A DNA stretch of 53,600 bases from an uncultured Lentisphaerota bacterium. GTDB lineage: Bacteria; Verrucomicrobiota; Kiritimatiellia; CAIQIC01. The position numbers and the translations under genes were made by a program. Below are positions 42,707 through 50,808 of this stretch, piece by piece. Position 1 is the first letter of the stretch. The number at the start of each line of letters is the position of its first letter. The DNA lies in assembly GCA_903896925.1 (NCBI GenBank), contig CAITZM010000159.1:1-53600 (forward strand), in the 5' to 3' direction. The notes below the pieces were generated by a model that searched no databases, was not told the origin of the DNA, and saw only the letters and a program-made list of their open reading frames with translations.

Positions 42707-43684
42707 ATGAATCCGCAGACGGACATAACCAAGGATGCGGCGCTGGCGCTGCTGCGCGTGATGCTGCTGGCGCGGCGCATCGAGGAACGGCTGATCCGGC
42801 TCTATCACCAGGGCCGGATCTTCGGTGGGGTCTATTGCGGCTTCGGGCAGGAGGCGATCGGCACGGCGACGACCGCCGTCGCCAGCGCCGACGACCTCTT
42901 CGCTCCCTGCATCCGCGACATGACGGTCCACCTCGGCCGCGGCACGCCGCCGCGCGACATCTTCCGCCAGTTCCTCGGCCGCGCCAACGGGCCGACGCGC
43001 GGGCGCGACGGCAACATCCACTACGGCGAATTGCACCGCGGGGTCTTCGCGTTCATCTCCCACCTGGGCGCCATGCTGCCCGTGGTCACCGGCGGCGTGA
43101 TGGCGCGGCGGCGGCTGGGCCGGCCTGCGGTCGGGTTCGCCTACATCGGCGACGGCGGGACGAGCACGGGCGATTTCCACGAGGCGGTCAATTTTGCGGC
43201 GGTGTTCGAGGTGCCGGTGATCTTCGTGGTGGAGAACAACCAGTTCGCCTACTCGACGCCGAACGCCCACCAGTTCCGCTGTAAGGACCTGGTGGACCGC
43301 GCCGTGGGCTACGGCATCCAGGGTGTGAAGGCCGATGGCAATGACGTGCTTGAGCTCCGTGCGACCGTCGCCGCGCTGGTCGAGGAGATCCGCGAGAAAC
43401 CACGCGCGGTGCTGCTGGTCTGCGAGACCATGCGGATGCGCGGGCATGGCGAACACGACGACGCCAGCTATGTGCCGCGCGAACTGCTCGCGGCCTGGGA
43501 GCAACGCTGCCCGATCCGTGTGCTGCGGGAAAAACTGGTCGCCGCGACGCTCGCGTCAGAGGCTGAACTCGATGCGCTCGACACCGCCGTGCAGGCCGAA
43601 ATAAACGAGGCCTTTCAGCAGGCCCTTGGCGACCCGGCGCCAAGTCCGTCGACGCTGATGGAAGGGGTCTATGCCGTCGGCTGA
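42707..43684 (+). CDS. pdhA: 2-oxoacid (pyruvate/acetoin) dehydrogenase E1 alpha subunit
   Basis: ATG 42707 gives 325 residues, the normal size of the alpha chain of heterotetrameric E1; the upstream extension is repeat DNA. The thiamine-diphosphate motif reads GDGGTSTGDFHEAVNFAAVF ending in ENN. YCGFGQEAIGTATTA and MRMRGHGEHDDASYVPR (the phosphorylation-loop region) are also typical. With E1 beta it decarboxylates pyruvate, acetoin or a branched 2-oxoacid and loads the lipoyl group of E2. The three genes are contiguous (14-base overlap, then a nine-base gap), but the E3 gene is not in the window. Pyruvate is the default substrate; acetoin cannot be excluded from sequence alone. Confidence 0.88.
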   Translation: MNPQTDITKDAALALLRVMLLARRIEERLIRLYHQGRIFGGVYCGFGQEAIGTATTAVASADDLFAPCIRDMTVHLGRGTPPRDIFRQFLGRANGPTRGRDGNIHYGELHRGVFAFISHLGAMLPVVTGGVMARRRLGRPAVGFAYIGDGGTSTGDFHEAVNFAAVFEVPVIFVVENNQFAYSTPNAHQFRCKDLVDRAVGYGIQGVKADGNDVLELRATVAALVEEIREKPRAVLLVCETMRMRGHGEHDDASYVPRELLAAWEQRCPIRVLREKLVAATLASEAELDALDTAVQAEINEAFQQALGDPAPSPSTLMEGVYAVG

Positions 43685-44654
43685 AACCACTTTCCTCGAG
43701 GCGATCCGGCAGGCGCTGCAGCGGCTGCTGCGCGAGCGCTCCGACGTGGTGATGTTCGGGCAGGACATCGGCGCGTTCGGCGGCGCGTTCAAGGTCACCG
43801 CGGGCCTGCAAAAGGAATTCGGCGCCGACCGCGTGTTCGACACGCCGATCAGCGAGTCCGCGATCCTCGGCGCCGCGCTGGGCATGGCGACCATGGGGTT
43901 GCGGCCGGTGGTCGAGATGCAGTTCTCCGATTTCGCGATGACCGCGGTGCACCAGCTGCTGAACAACGCCGGGACGCTGCACTATCGCACCGGCGTGGCC
44001 GCGCCCCTGGTCGTGCGCGCGCCCTGCGGCGGCGGCTTCGCGGGCGGGCCGTTCCACAGCGAGGAACTGGAAGCGTTCTTCTGCCACATGCCCGGCCTCA
44101 AGGTCGTCTATCCCGCCTTCCCGGCCGATGCGCGCGCGCTGCTGCTCGCGGCGACGCTGGACCCGAACCCGGTCGTGTTCTTGGAGAACAAGTACCTCTA
44201 CCGCCACGTCAAGGAATGGTTGCCGGCGGAATGGGGCCCGACGACACTCGGCACGGCGCGTGTCTGCCGGCCCGGCTCCGACGCCGTCGTGCTGACCTAC
44301 GGCGCGATGGTCCACGAGGCGCTGCGCGCCGCCGAACTGGTCCACGCCGAGGACGGCGGCGAGGTCATGGTGCTCGACCTGCGCTCGCTCAAGCCGCTCG
44401 ACACCGACTCGATCCTCGCCGCGGTCGCCGCCACCAACCGCGTGCTGATCGTCCACGAGGGCTGGCACACCGGCGGCTTCGGCGCGGAGATCGCCGCGCT
44501 CGTCGCCGAGCGCGCCTTCCACCTGCTCGACGCGCCGATCTGGCGGCTGACCGCGCCGGACTGCCCGGTCCCGTTCGCGCAGGAGCTGGAAAAGGCCTAC
44601 CGCCCCAACGCCGCGAAGATCCGCGATGCGCTGCTCGAATTGCTGGAACACTGA
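43671..44654 (+). CDS. pdhB: 2-oxoacid dehydrogenase E1 beta subunit
   Basis: A 327-residue transketolase-like beta chain: VVMFGQDIGAFGGAFKVTAGL, FDTPISESAILGAALGMA, VVEMQFSDFAM and the C-terminal VLIVHEGWHTGGFGAEIAA. It pairs with the alpha chain to form the thiamine-dependent active site, Glu in TPISESA being the cofactor-activating residue in the family. It overlaps the alpha gene by 14 bases, supporting coupled translation. Confidence 0.9.
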   Translation: MPSAETTFLEAIRQALQRLLRERSDVVMFGQDIGAFGGAFKVTAGLQKEFGADRVFDTPISESAILGAALGMATMGLRPVVEMQFSDFAMTAVHQLLNNAGTLHYRTGVAAPLVVRAPCGGGFAGGPFHSEELEAFFCHMPGLKVVYPAFPADARALLLAATLDPNPVVFLENKYLYRHVKEWLPAEWGPTTLGTARVCRPGSDAVVLTYGAMVHEALRAAELVHAEDGGEVMVLDLRSLKPLDTDSILAAVAATNRVLIVHEGWHTGGFGAEIAALVAERAFHLLDAPIWRLTAPDCPVPFAQELEKAYRPNAAKIRDALLELLEH

Positions 44655-44663
44655 GGAACCGCC

Positions 44664-45932
44664 ATGAAGAAGCGCGTGCCAATTTTGATGCCGCAGATGG
44701 GCCAGAGCGTGGCCGAGGGCACGATCGTCGCATGGAAAAAGAAGGTGGGCGAGGCCGTCCAGGCCGACGAGGTGCTGATGGAGATCGAGACCGACAAGAC
44801 CAATGTCGAGGTCGAGTGCTCCGCCACCGGCCAGCTGGTCACCTGTCTCAAGCAGGCCGGCGACCGTGCGGCCGCCGGGGAGATCATCGGCCACATCGAG
44901 GTCGAGGCCGCGGACGAGCCGGCTGCGACGCCGCACGCCGCCGCGCCCGCCGGGGACGCCGTGACGGTTTCCAGCAACACTCAGTTCCGCATCAACCACG
45001 AACTGCCGGAAATCAACCGCGACCGCTACTCACCCTACGTCATGCGCCTGGCCATGCTCAACGGGGTCACGCTCGGCGAGCTGCAGGGCATCCGCGGCAC
45101 CGGCCGCGACCGGCGCGTGACCAAGAGCGACCTGCTGCAATATCTTGCGCGCCGCCCGGTCGGCGCCAGCACCGTGCAGGCCGAGCTCCACAACGGCGCG
45201 CCGGCGGCGGAGGACCTCTCCGCGCTCGGCAAGGTCGTGGCGATGACCAGCATCCGCCGCACCATCGCCGACCACATGGTCCAGAGCATCCATACCAGCG
45301 CGCACGTCACCATGGTCCACCTTGTGGACGTGACGCACTTCGTCGAGCTGCGCGACCGGATCAAGGGCGAGTTCGAGCAGCGCTTCGGCGCCAAGCTGAC
45401 CTACACGGGCCTGATGATCTTCGTCACCTCACGCGTTCTGCGCGACTTCCCGAGCATCAACGCCTCCGTCGCCGGCGCGAGCCTGATCCTGCGCAAGGAT
45501 ATCAGCATCGGCTGCGCGGTGGCGTTGCCGGACGAGAGCCTGGTCGTGCCGGTCGTCCAGCACGCCGACCGGAAGAGCTTTCCGGAGATTGCGCAGGAGC
45601 TGGACCGGCTGATCGCCTGCGCCCGGGCCCGGGACCTGACGCGCGTGGATGTCGAGGGCGGCACCTTTACGATCTCCAACTTCGGCGCCTTCGGCAGCAT
45701 CATCGGCACGCCGATCATCAACCAGCCCCAGGTCGCCATCCTCGGCATGGGTGCGGTGGTCAAGCAGCCGGTGGTGCTCGACGGGCAGATCGTCATCCGC
45801 GACCGCCTCTACCTAAGCTTCTCGTTCGACCACCGCGTGATCGATGGCGCGATGGGCGGCCGCTTCCTCAACGCCATCCAAAAGGTGACCGAGACGCTCG
45901 ACGAAAAGACGTTGAACCTCGAGACGCTGTGA
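44664..45932 (+). CDS. pdhC: Dihydrolipoyl acyltransferase E2
   Basis: 422 residues with one lipoyl domain (Lys45 in IETDKTNVEVE), a linker, and a peripheral-subunit-binding domain (about 115-155, RYSPYVMRLAMLNGV, IRGTGRDRRVTKSDLLQYL). The C-terminal catalytic domain has SFDHRVIDGAMGGRFL, whose His and Asp are the acyltransferase active site. It forms the core of the complex begun by the two upstream genes. The binding domain starts RYSPYV rather than the usual xxSPxxR, a modest deviation. Missing E3 must come from elsewhere in the genome. Confidence 0.9.
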   Translation: MKKRVPILMPQMGQSVAEGTIVAWKKKVGEAVQADEVLMEIETDKTNVEVECSATGQLVTCLKQAGDRAAAGEIIGHIEVEAADEPAATPHAAAPAGDAVTVSSNTQFRINHELPEINRDRYSPYVMRLAMLNGVTLGELQGIRGTGRDRRVTKSDLLQYLARRPVGASTVQAELHNGAPAAEDLSALGKVVAMTSIRRTIADHMVQSIHTSAHVTMVHLVDVTHFVELRDRIKGEFEQRFGAKLTYTGLMIFVTSRVLRDFPSINASVAGASLILRKDISIGCAVALPDESLVVPVVQHADRKSFPEIAQELDRLIACARARDLTRVDVEGGTFTISNFGAFGSIIGTPIINQPQVAILGMGAVVKQPVVLDGQIVIRDRLYLSFSFDHRVIDGAMGGRFLNAIQKVTETLDEKTLNLETL

Positions 45933-45971
45933 TGGACACCGCCTGCTTGGGCTGACGCCCCGTTCGACAGG

Positions 45972-46390
45972 ATGCGACCTGGCCATTTTAGATGGCAGAT
46001 TGTCGATTGCCGATTTGAGGTAGGTCACCGATCACATAGCCTCACGCGGAACGTGAGGGCTACTTTCCGGATGGTGGCCCTCACGCTCCGCGTGAGGCTG
46101 CTTCGATACCCTTCCTCAGCCACCTTCCGTGGCCGCGCTCGTCAGAACGCGCCTGAAGAGCATCCTCCACAGATTTCGATTGCACTGATTTCCTGAGGGC
46201 GACCGAGGAACCCGGGAAGACAGAAAAGGGCGCCGTCCATAGGGAGCCGACCAAAAAGACGAGCGCTCTGGTTCAGGCCCATTCGTAGAACGCATCACAC
46301 AGGCAACGACCATCTGTTGCCGGATGCGCCCTCAAACCGTGACGCTCCCCCGTTCAATGTTGGATGTTCGATGTTCGGTGTTCAAGGTTC
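45972..46390. repeat. Repeat-filled spacer between E2 and the GGDEF gene
   Basis: No gene is visible. Components: an ATGGCAGATTGTCGATTGCC-type dispersed unit (about 45989-46018); a - strand GTAG hairpin with CCTCACG/CGTGAGG arms at about 46036-46063 and its mirror at about 46077-46100; a degenerate RAYT-1-type hairpin at 46129-46153; and the GTTGGATGTTCGATGTTCGG tandem at about 46357-46390. The last is the reverse complement of the unit in the 0.5 kb duplicated element. Confidence 0.65.
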
Positions 46391-46405
46391 ATTTGCGGCC
46401 CCGCC

Positions 46406-47341
46406 TCAGGGCGCAGTTGCGGCGGGCTGCTCATCGCCGGCGATGCCGATCCGGTTGCGGCCGGCGTTCTTGGCGCGGTAGAGCGCGGCATCGGCATCGC
46501 GCAACATGGTCTTCGCATCGCCGCCCGCCTGCTTGCTGTACACGATCAGGCCCATGCTCAGCGTGACCGGGACCTGGCCCTCGCTCGTGTCGAGCTTCCC
46601 CGCGCACACGTTGGCGCGGATGCGTTCGATCAGGCCAAGGGCGCTGGCGCGGTCACAGCCCGGCAGCACAAACAGAAATTCGTCGCCGCCATAGCGGCCG
46701 ATGGCATCGTAGGGCCGGACGAGCGCCTGGAATTTCTGTGCGACGATGCGCAGCACGCTGTCGCCGGCGAGATGCCCGAAGGAGTCGTTGATTTTCTTGA
46801 AGTGATCGAGATCGGCCAGGACGATGGCAACCGGCGTGTTCTGGCGCTCGGCGCGGAACAGCTCGAGGTCGAGCAGGCGGAAGATCTCCTCGTGGTTCCA
46901 CAGGCTGGTCAGCGGATCGCGGCTGGCCTTGAGGCGCAGCGCATCGCGGGCTTGGACCAGGTCGGTCTGCAGCTCGATGACGCGCCGGCCGGCGCGCAGG
47001 CGCACGCGCAGCTCGGGGAGTTTGAAGGGCTTGGTGATGTAGTCATCGGCGCCGGCCTCCATGCCGGCGACCAGTTCGGCGTCGCCGTGCAGCGCGGTGA
47101 GGAGGATGACGTAGGTGTAGGGCTCGCGCATGTCCTGCCGGATTTTCTTGCACAGCTCGAGGCCGCTGAGGCCGGGCATCATCCAGTCGAGGATGACCAG
47201 TTGCGGCGCGTTGGGACCCGTGAGGATCTTCCACGCCTCCGTGCCATCGGAGGCGATAAGCACTTCATAGCCCCACGCGTGCAGGCTGGTTTCCAGGATG
47301 CGCTGGAACACCACGTTGTCTTCGGCCACCAGAATGCGCAT
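46406..47341 (-). CDS. Response regulator with GGDEF (diguanylate cyclase) domain
   Basis: A 311-residue protein: receiver domain (about 1-118) with phosphoacceptor Asp52 in LVILDWMMPG and Lys104 in ITKPF, then a GGDEF domain (about 145-305). The active site is an intact GGDEF (218-222), and an inhibitory I-site RxxD (Arg209-Asp212) lies five residues before it. An active, product-inhibited cyclic-di-GMP synthase controlled by phosphorylation (PleD/WspR-like logic) is expected. No histidine kinase is adjacent. The gene lies 24 bases downstream of the membrane-protein gene on the same strand, so the two may be co-transcribed. Confidence 0.92.
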   Translation of the reverse strand: MRILVAEDNVVFQRILETSLHAWGYEVLIASDGTEAWKILTGPNAPQLVILDWMMPGLSGLELCKKIRQDMREPYTYVILLTALHGDAELVAGMEAGADDYITKPFKLPELRVRLRAGRRVIELQTDLVQARDALRLKASRDPLTSLWNHEEIFRLLDLELFRAERQNTPVAIVLADLDHFKKINDSFGHLAGDSVLRIVAQKFQALVRPYDAIGRYGGDEFLFVLPGCDRASALGLIERIRANVCAGKLDTSEGQVPVTLSMGLIVYSKQAGGDAKTMLRDADAALYRAKNAGRNRIGIAGDEQPAATAP

Positions 47342-47365
47342 ATTGGGATCCTTCCGCGCTGCCGT

Positions 47366-48355
47366 TCACCGCCGGAAGAATTTTTTCGTGTAGACCACAA
47401 AGCCCCAAAACGGCAGCCAGCAGGCCAATATCAGCACCCAGAGCCAGGGGCTGTTCAGGAAGCCCATTTGCCGCATCATGTCGATCTGAGCCTTCGGGAC
47501 ATCCATCAGTTCATACATCGGCAGGAGGCCGACGCGCGCGAAGGTCACCGCCGCGGAAAGCACCGAAACCCCGAAGCCGAGGACGGCGATCCACCAGCCC
47601 GCCACCTTCAGTTGGTAGGTGGCGCGCGCCGCGTAGGCATAGGCGACCAGCAGCACCAGCAGGGCCACCGCTGCCGGCGCACCGTTCAGGTAGGTGCCAA
47701 AGCAGGGGATCACGCAGCGATAGATGACGATCATCAGCGGCATCATGGCGGCGCCCAGGCCGAGGATCAGGCTGACCGCCAGCACGGGCAGCGGGCAGGC
47801 ATCGGTCCAGCGCGGCACCGGGTCGCGCGCCTCGCACGTCGCCTTGACGTGGGGGCTGCGATAGAAAAAGACCAGCACGGCCGGGAGGATGACGTAGAAC
47901 ACCGCGCAGAACCCCAGCATGATCACGGTGAGCACCGCGCGGGCGGCGGCCGGCATGGCCGGCGTGCCCGGGGGCGTGCCGGGCATGCCGCCGCTAAACA
48001 TCTGCGGCAGGATGAAGCCGACCGCAAGGGTGCCGGCGATGCCGCCGACGAGCCACATCCACGAGATGATCAGCAGCAACGCGCGCGCCCAGCGGCGGCA
48101 CCGCACCGAGCCGATGCCCAACCAGATGAAGGCCGCCGCCATGCCCACGTACATCAGGACGGCGGGCAGGAGCATGCGCAGCGGCGTCGGCTCGGCACCC
48201 GGAAGCTGCCCAGCCAGCAGCTGACCCAGCACCATCAACGGCACCATCAGGGCCAGCAGGCAACCCAGGATGATCTCCAGGATGCCGAAAACCAGCAGAC
48301 CGGTGCGGCGGTCCTTGAACCCGGCGAGCGGCGGAACGATGGCGTTTTCATTCAT
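47366..48355 (-). CDS. Polytopic membrane protein of unknown function
   Basis: ATG 48355 is preceded by AGGAG on the - strand and gives 329 residues; a longer frame upstream lacks a ribosome binding site. About seven hydrophobic helices are visible, beginning with GLLVFGILEIILGCLLALMV. A Pro/Gly/Met-rich loop (SGGMPGTPPGTPAMPAAA) lies in the middle. I do not recognise the family. Placed before the REC-GGDEF gene, it may be a membrane partner of that regulator, but this is only positional inference. Confidence 0.72.
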   Translation of the reverse strand: MNENAIVPPLAGFKDRRTGLLVFGILEIILGCLLALMVPLMVLGQLLAGQLPGAEPTPLRMLLPAVLMYVGMAAAFIWLGIGSVRCRRWARALLLIISWMWLVGGIAGTLAVGFILPQMFSGGMPGTPPGTPAMPAAARAVLTVIMLGFCAVFYVILPAVLVFFYRSPHVKATCEARDPVPRWTDACPLPVLAVSLILGLGAAMMPLMIVIYRCVIPCFGTYLNGAPAAVALLVLLVAYAYAARATYQLKVAGWWIAVLGFGVSVLSAAVTFARVGLLPMYELMDVPKAQIDMMRQMGFLNSPWLWVLILACWLPFWGFVVYTKKFFRR

Positions 48356-48442
48356 GGCGGACTCCTTTGCAAAACAGCGTGTGGCAGTATAGCCGGCGAG
48401 AGGGCCCTGCACAGCAGAAAGTGATCAATCTCTTGCACAGGC

Positions 48443-48471
48443 TTGGCAGCCGCGCGGCAACTTGCTATACA
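48443..48471 (+). promoter_or_regulatory. Sigma-70-type promoter of tRNA-Leu
   Basis: TTGGCA (48443-48448), a 17-base spacer and TATACA (48466-48471). The predicted start at about 48478 lies seven bases before the mature tRNA 5' end, as expected for a short leader removed by RNase P. Confidence 0.7.
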
Positions 48472-48484
48472 CACCGCGCACCTT

Positions 48485-48571
48485 GCCGGAGTGGCGGAAT
48501 GGCAGACGCACTGGACTCAAAATCCAGCGCCCTTCAAAGGCGTGTGGGTTCGACTCCCACCTCCGGCACCA
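48485..48571 (+). tRNA. tRNA-Leu (CAA), CCA encoded
   Basis: The acceptor arms GCCGGAG (48485-48491) and CTCCGGC (48561-48567) pair perfectly, followed by discriminator A and an encoded CCA. The anticodon stem CTGGA/TCCAG encloses a seven-base loop CTCAAAA with anticodon CAA, reading UUG leucine codons. A long variable arm (GCGCCCTTCAAAGGCGT region) and GGTTCGACTCC in the T-arm are typical of class II leucine tRNAs. It is a classical integration site, and an integrase gene begins 151 bases downstream. Confidence 0.97.
48547..48571 (+). other. Presumed attachment site (attL) at the tRNA 3' end
   Basis: A tyrosine integrase points away from the tRNA immediately downstream, the usual arrangement when an element has recombined at the 3' end of a tRNA gene. 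The T-arm to CCA part is the expected identity block. The second copy would lie beyond the right edge, so this is unconfirmed. Confidence 0.35.
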
Positions 48572-48661
48572 CTGTAGTACCAATGCTTTATGCGCACACC
48601 CTCATCGCCTTCCCGGCAGAAGAAAACTACGCTTGCTACGTCCTGTGCTACGTGATTCGGG

Positions 48662-48690
48662 TTGCACTTGCATCTGCGCGCCCATATAAT
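48662..48690 (+). promoter_or_regulatory. Near-consensus sigma-70 promoter of the integrase
   Basis: TTGCAC (48662-48667), exactly 17 bases, then TATAAT (48685-48690). GGAG (48713-48716) stands six bases before ATG 48723. No operator-like inverted repeat was noticed over the promoter. Confidence 0.7.
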
Positions 48691-48722
48691 CCGCTGTGAG
48701 CACAAAAGATTCGGAGATGTAA

Positions 48723-49925
48723 ATGGCCCAACTCATCATGCGCGGCGCGATCTGGTACGCGCGGATCCAGAAGGATGGCAAGGATATTTGGCGAAGCACG
48801 CACACCGGCGACCGCCGCAAAGCCGAAGCCGCGCTACGGCGGACCGTAGCAGACGTACAGGGCAACACTACCGTAGCCGACGCACTCGCATCTCTCCTGG
48901 CTGCTTTCAACCGCGAAGAGACGACCGCGACTGGAGACGTCCAAAAACTGGCCACACTAACAGCCCAAAGACAACGAGCTGCCGCCGCCCTCCTCGCTGG
49001 CACCGGCGAGCGCATTACACTTGAAGAGGCGTGGGCCAAATGGGAGCAAGCGTCAAAGAAGCGGGAGCCGTGTGAGGGCACGCTATGGGCCTATCGCGCC
49101 GCGTGGCAGCGGTTCAAAAAATGGGCCGAAGGAGCGGGCTTAAAACACCTCCACGAGGTTACACCGGCACGTGCTGAGCAGTACGCGGCCGATCTGAACC
49201 AGGAGAGCTTTGCCAGTCGGACCAGAGCCGGGCATCTCAAATTTCTTCGCAGCCTGTTCGCCAAGTTGCGCCTTCAAGCTGGCCTGGTTGAGAACCCCTG
49301 GAGGGATGTGGTCGTGCCAGAGATACAGCAAGAGAGCCGCCGCGCCTTCACTGCCGATGAGCTCCAAAAGGTATTCACGCAAGCACAGGATGCCCTCCGT
49401 AACATGATGCTGGTCGGACTCCTTACCGGACTGCGCCTTGGTGATGTGGCCCAGTTACGGTGGAGTTCCGTTGACCTAAAACTCAAGCAGCTGGACGTGA
49501 TGCCCGGCAAGACATCCTACAAGAAAAAACACATTCAAATCCCCATCACACCAGCATTGGAGCATATGCTGACCACCCAAAAGCGTTTGGGAAGGAAAGG
49601 TGCCTTTGTCTTCCCCGCAGAGGCTAAGCTATACGAGCGTAACCGCACAGGTCTGTCGCGGAAGTTTCAGGCCCTCTTTAAGGCCGCCGGCATAACTACC
49701 ACTGAAAAAATAAAAGGCCGGAAGCATGCCGTCGTCAAAGTGGGCTTCCACTCCCTGCGGCACTCGTTCGTGAGCCTATGCGCGGCGGCAGGAACACCAC
49801 AACATGTACTCCTAAGCCTGGTCGGACACGGCTCGCCAGAGATGACCGAGATTTATACTCACACAGATATGGAACAGAAGCGTAAGGCTGTGGCGGGGCT
49901 GCCCGGTTTGCTGCCAAGCTCATGA
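48723..49925 (+). CDS. Tyrosine recombinase/integrase
   Basis: A 400-residue integrase. The N-terminal part contains a SAM-like core-binding domain (about 95-195, TLEEAWAKWEQ, TLWAYRAAWQRFKKW). The catalytic domain (about 205-395) has the complete R-H-R-H-Y set: Arg in LLTGLRLGDVAQL, His and Arg in FHSLRHSF, His in LVGHGSPEM and the nucleophile Tyr in IYTHTDM. It is expected to integrate and excise an element at the adjacent tRNA-Leu. Its stop codon overlaps the next start as ATGA. Confidence 0.93.
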   Translation: MAQLIMRGAIWYARIQKDGKDIWRSTHTGDRRKAEAALRRTVADVQGNTTVADALASLLAAFNREETTATGDVQKLATLTAQRQRAAAALLAGTGERITLEEAWAKWEQASKKREPCEGTLWAYRAAWQRFKKWAEGAGLKHLHEVTPARAEQYAADLNQESFASRTRAGHLKFLRSLFAKLRLQAGLVENPWRDVVVPEIQQESRRAFTADELQKVFTQAQDALRNMMLVGLLTGLRLGDVAQLRWSSVDLKLKQLDVMPGKTSYKKKHIQIPITPALEHMLTTQKRLGRKGAFVFPAEAKLYERNRTGLSRKFQALFKAAGITTTEKIKGRKHAVVKVGFHSLRHSFVSLCAAAGTPQHVLLSLVGHGSPEMTEIYTHTDMEQKRKAVAGLPGLLPSS

Positions 49926-50689
49926 GGGGCAACATGTACCTGAAAATAATTAAAATACCATCAAGGTGGAAATACACGGTCGAGCAACGGGATTATCACA
50001 CTGTTTTTCACTTTAGGACCTGGCTCAAGGCACCGGCGAGCGAACCGCCGGATTACACAATTGAAATCACCAACTGGAACCTATCTAAACTCCCTCGCCC
50101 GCAAGAATCGAAGCCTGCTGATATTAAGAATTGGCTCGATGAATCATTTGCTACTATTCGGCAACTATTAGAGAACCAAGTGAAACAAGAGCGCTCATCC
50201 ATATCCGAAGACTCATCGGGAAGCATCAATCCCGACGGAGTTATGTGGCTAGTAGTTAATACAATGGCTATTGCCGCACCCGTTACTACTATCGCGCGAT
50301 CTCTGATTAATCATAACCAGTGCCCCTACACGGTGAAATCGGCACGTTGGTCCAGCAACCAACCCCCACGGAGTTATTTGCAACTCATCAAAGACGACGG
50401 GAGTGATGCTGGCTGCTGTGTCTGTTCGTCAGATGACAATCAACTCTGGGTTGCCTCTATTAGTGACCATAGACTGGCGCGAAGACTAGCTACAAAAGGG
50501 GGGGAAACTGCTAAACGCCGGGGTGGTATGGATAAAAGTAAGATTTGGGAGAGTAGTGACAAGATTAAGCTCGAATATATGCAAATGCTGGCTGAGCCGA
50601 AAAGGCGCTTTAAGATGGATATTCTATCCACGCTTTCGAAGCGACATGGGAAAAGCACAAGCACTATCAAGCGCATTCTAAAATCTTGA
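49922..50689 (+). CDS. Orphan protein with C-terminal helix-turn-helix-like segment
   Basis: A 255-residue protein with clearly AT-richer, mixed codon use. It starts in the ATGA overlap with the integrase (a second ATG at 49934 is possible). Residues 1-65 are beta-rich, and about 100-130 hold a mildly hydrophobic stretch (GVMWLVVNTMAIAAPVTTIA). The last 24 residues (ILSTLSKRHGKSTSTIKRIL) look like a resolvase-type helix-turn-helix. I do not recognise the family. Coupling to the integrase suggests a directionality factor or element regulator, but it is much larger than typical excisionases; cargo is equally possible. Confidence 0.6.
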   Translation: MRGNMYLKIIKIPSRWKYTVEQRDYHTVFHFRTWLKAPASEPPDYTIEITNWNLSKLPRPQESKPADIKNWLDESFATIRQLLENQVKQERSSISEDSSGSINPDGVMWLVVNTMAIAAPVTTIARSLINHNQCPYTVKSARWSSNQPPRSYLQLIKDDGSDAGCCVCSSDDNQLWVASISDHRLARRLATKGGETAKRRGGMDKSKIWESSDKIKLEYMQMLAEPKRRFKMDILSTLSKRHGKSTSTIKRILKS

Positions 50690-50808
50690 TCACCAGTTGC
50701 AGACACGCCCTGTATTTTACTCCAGTGGAATAGCTAAGAAAACAACTCGCCCCACCCCGCCGACCCAGACCCCGCCGGCAACCTGCCCGACGGGATCTGG
50801 TTCAAGCT

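Noticed and set aside
48517..48705. Small - strand frame across tRNA-Leu
   Set aside because: It is the familiar artefact of translating the complement of a leucine tRNA (GAGGGSRTHTPLKGAGF-type peptide).
50690..50808. Possible small gene between the orphan gene and the AAA+ gene
   Set aside because: The stretch is Pro/Gly-codon rich in one frame but has no start, ribosome binding site or recognisable product; I see nothing else in it.
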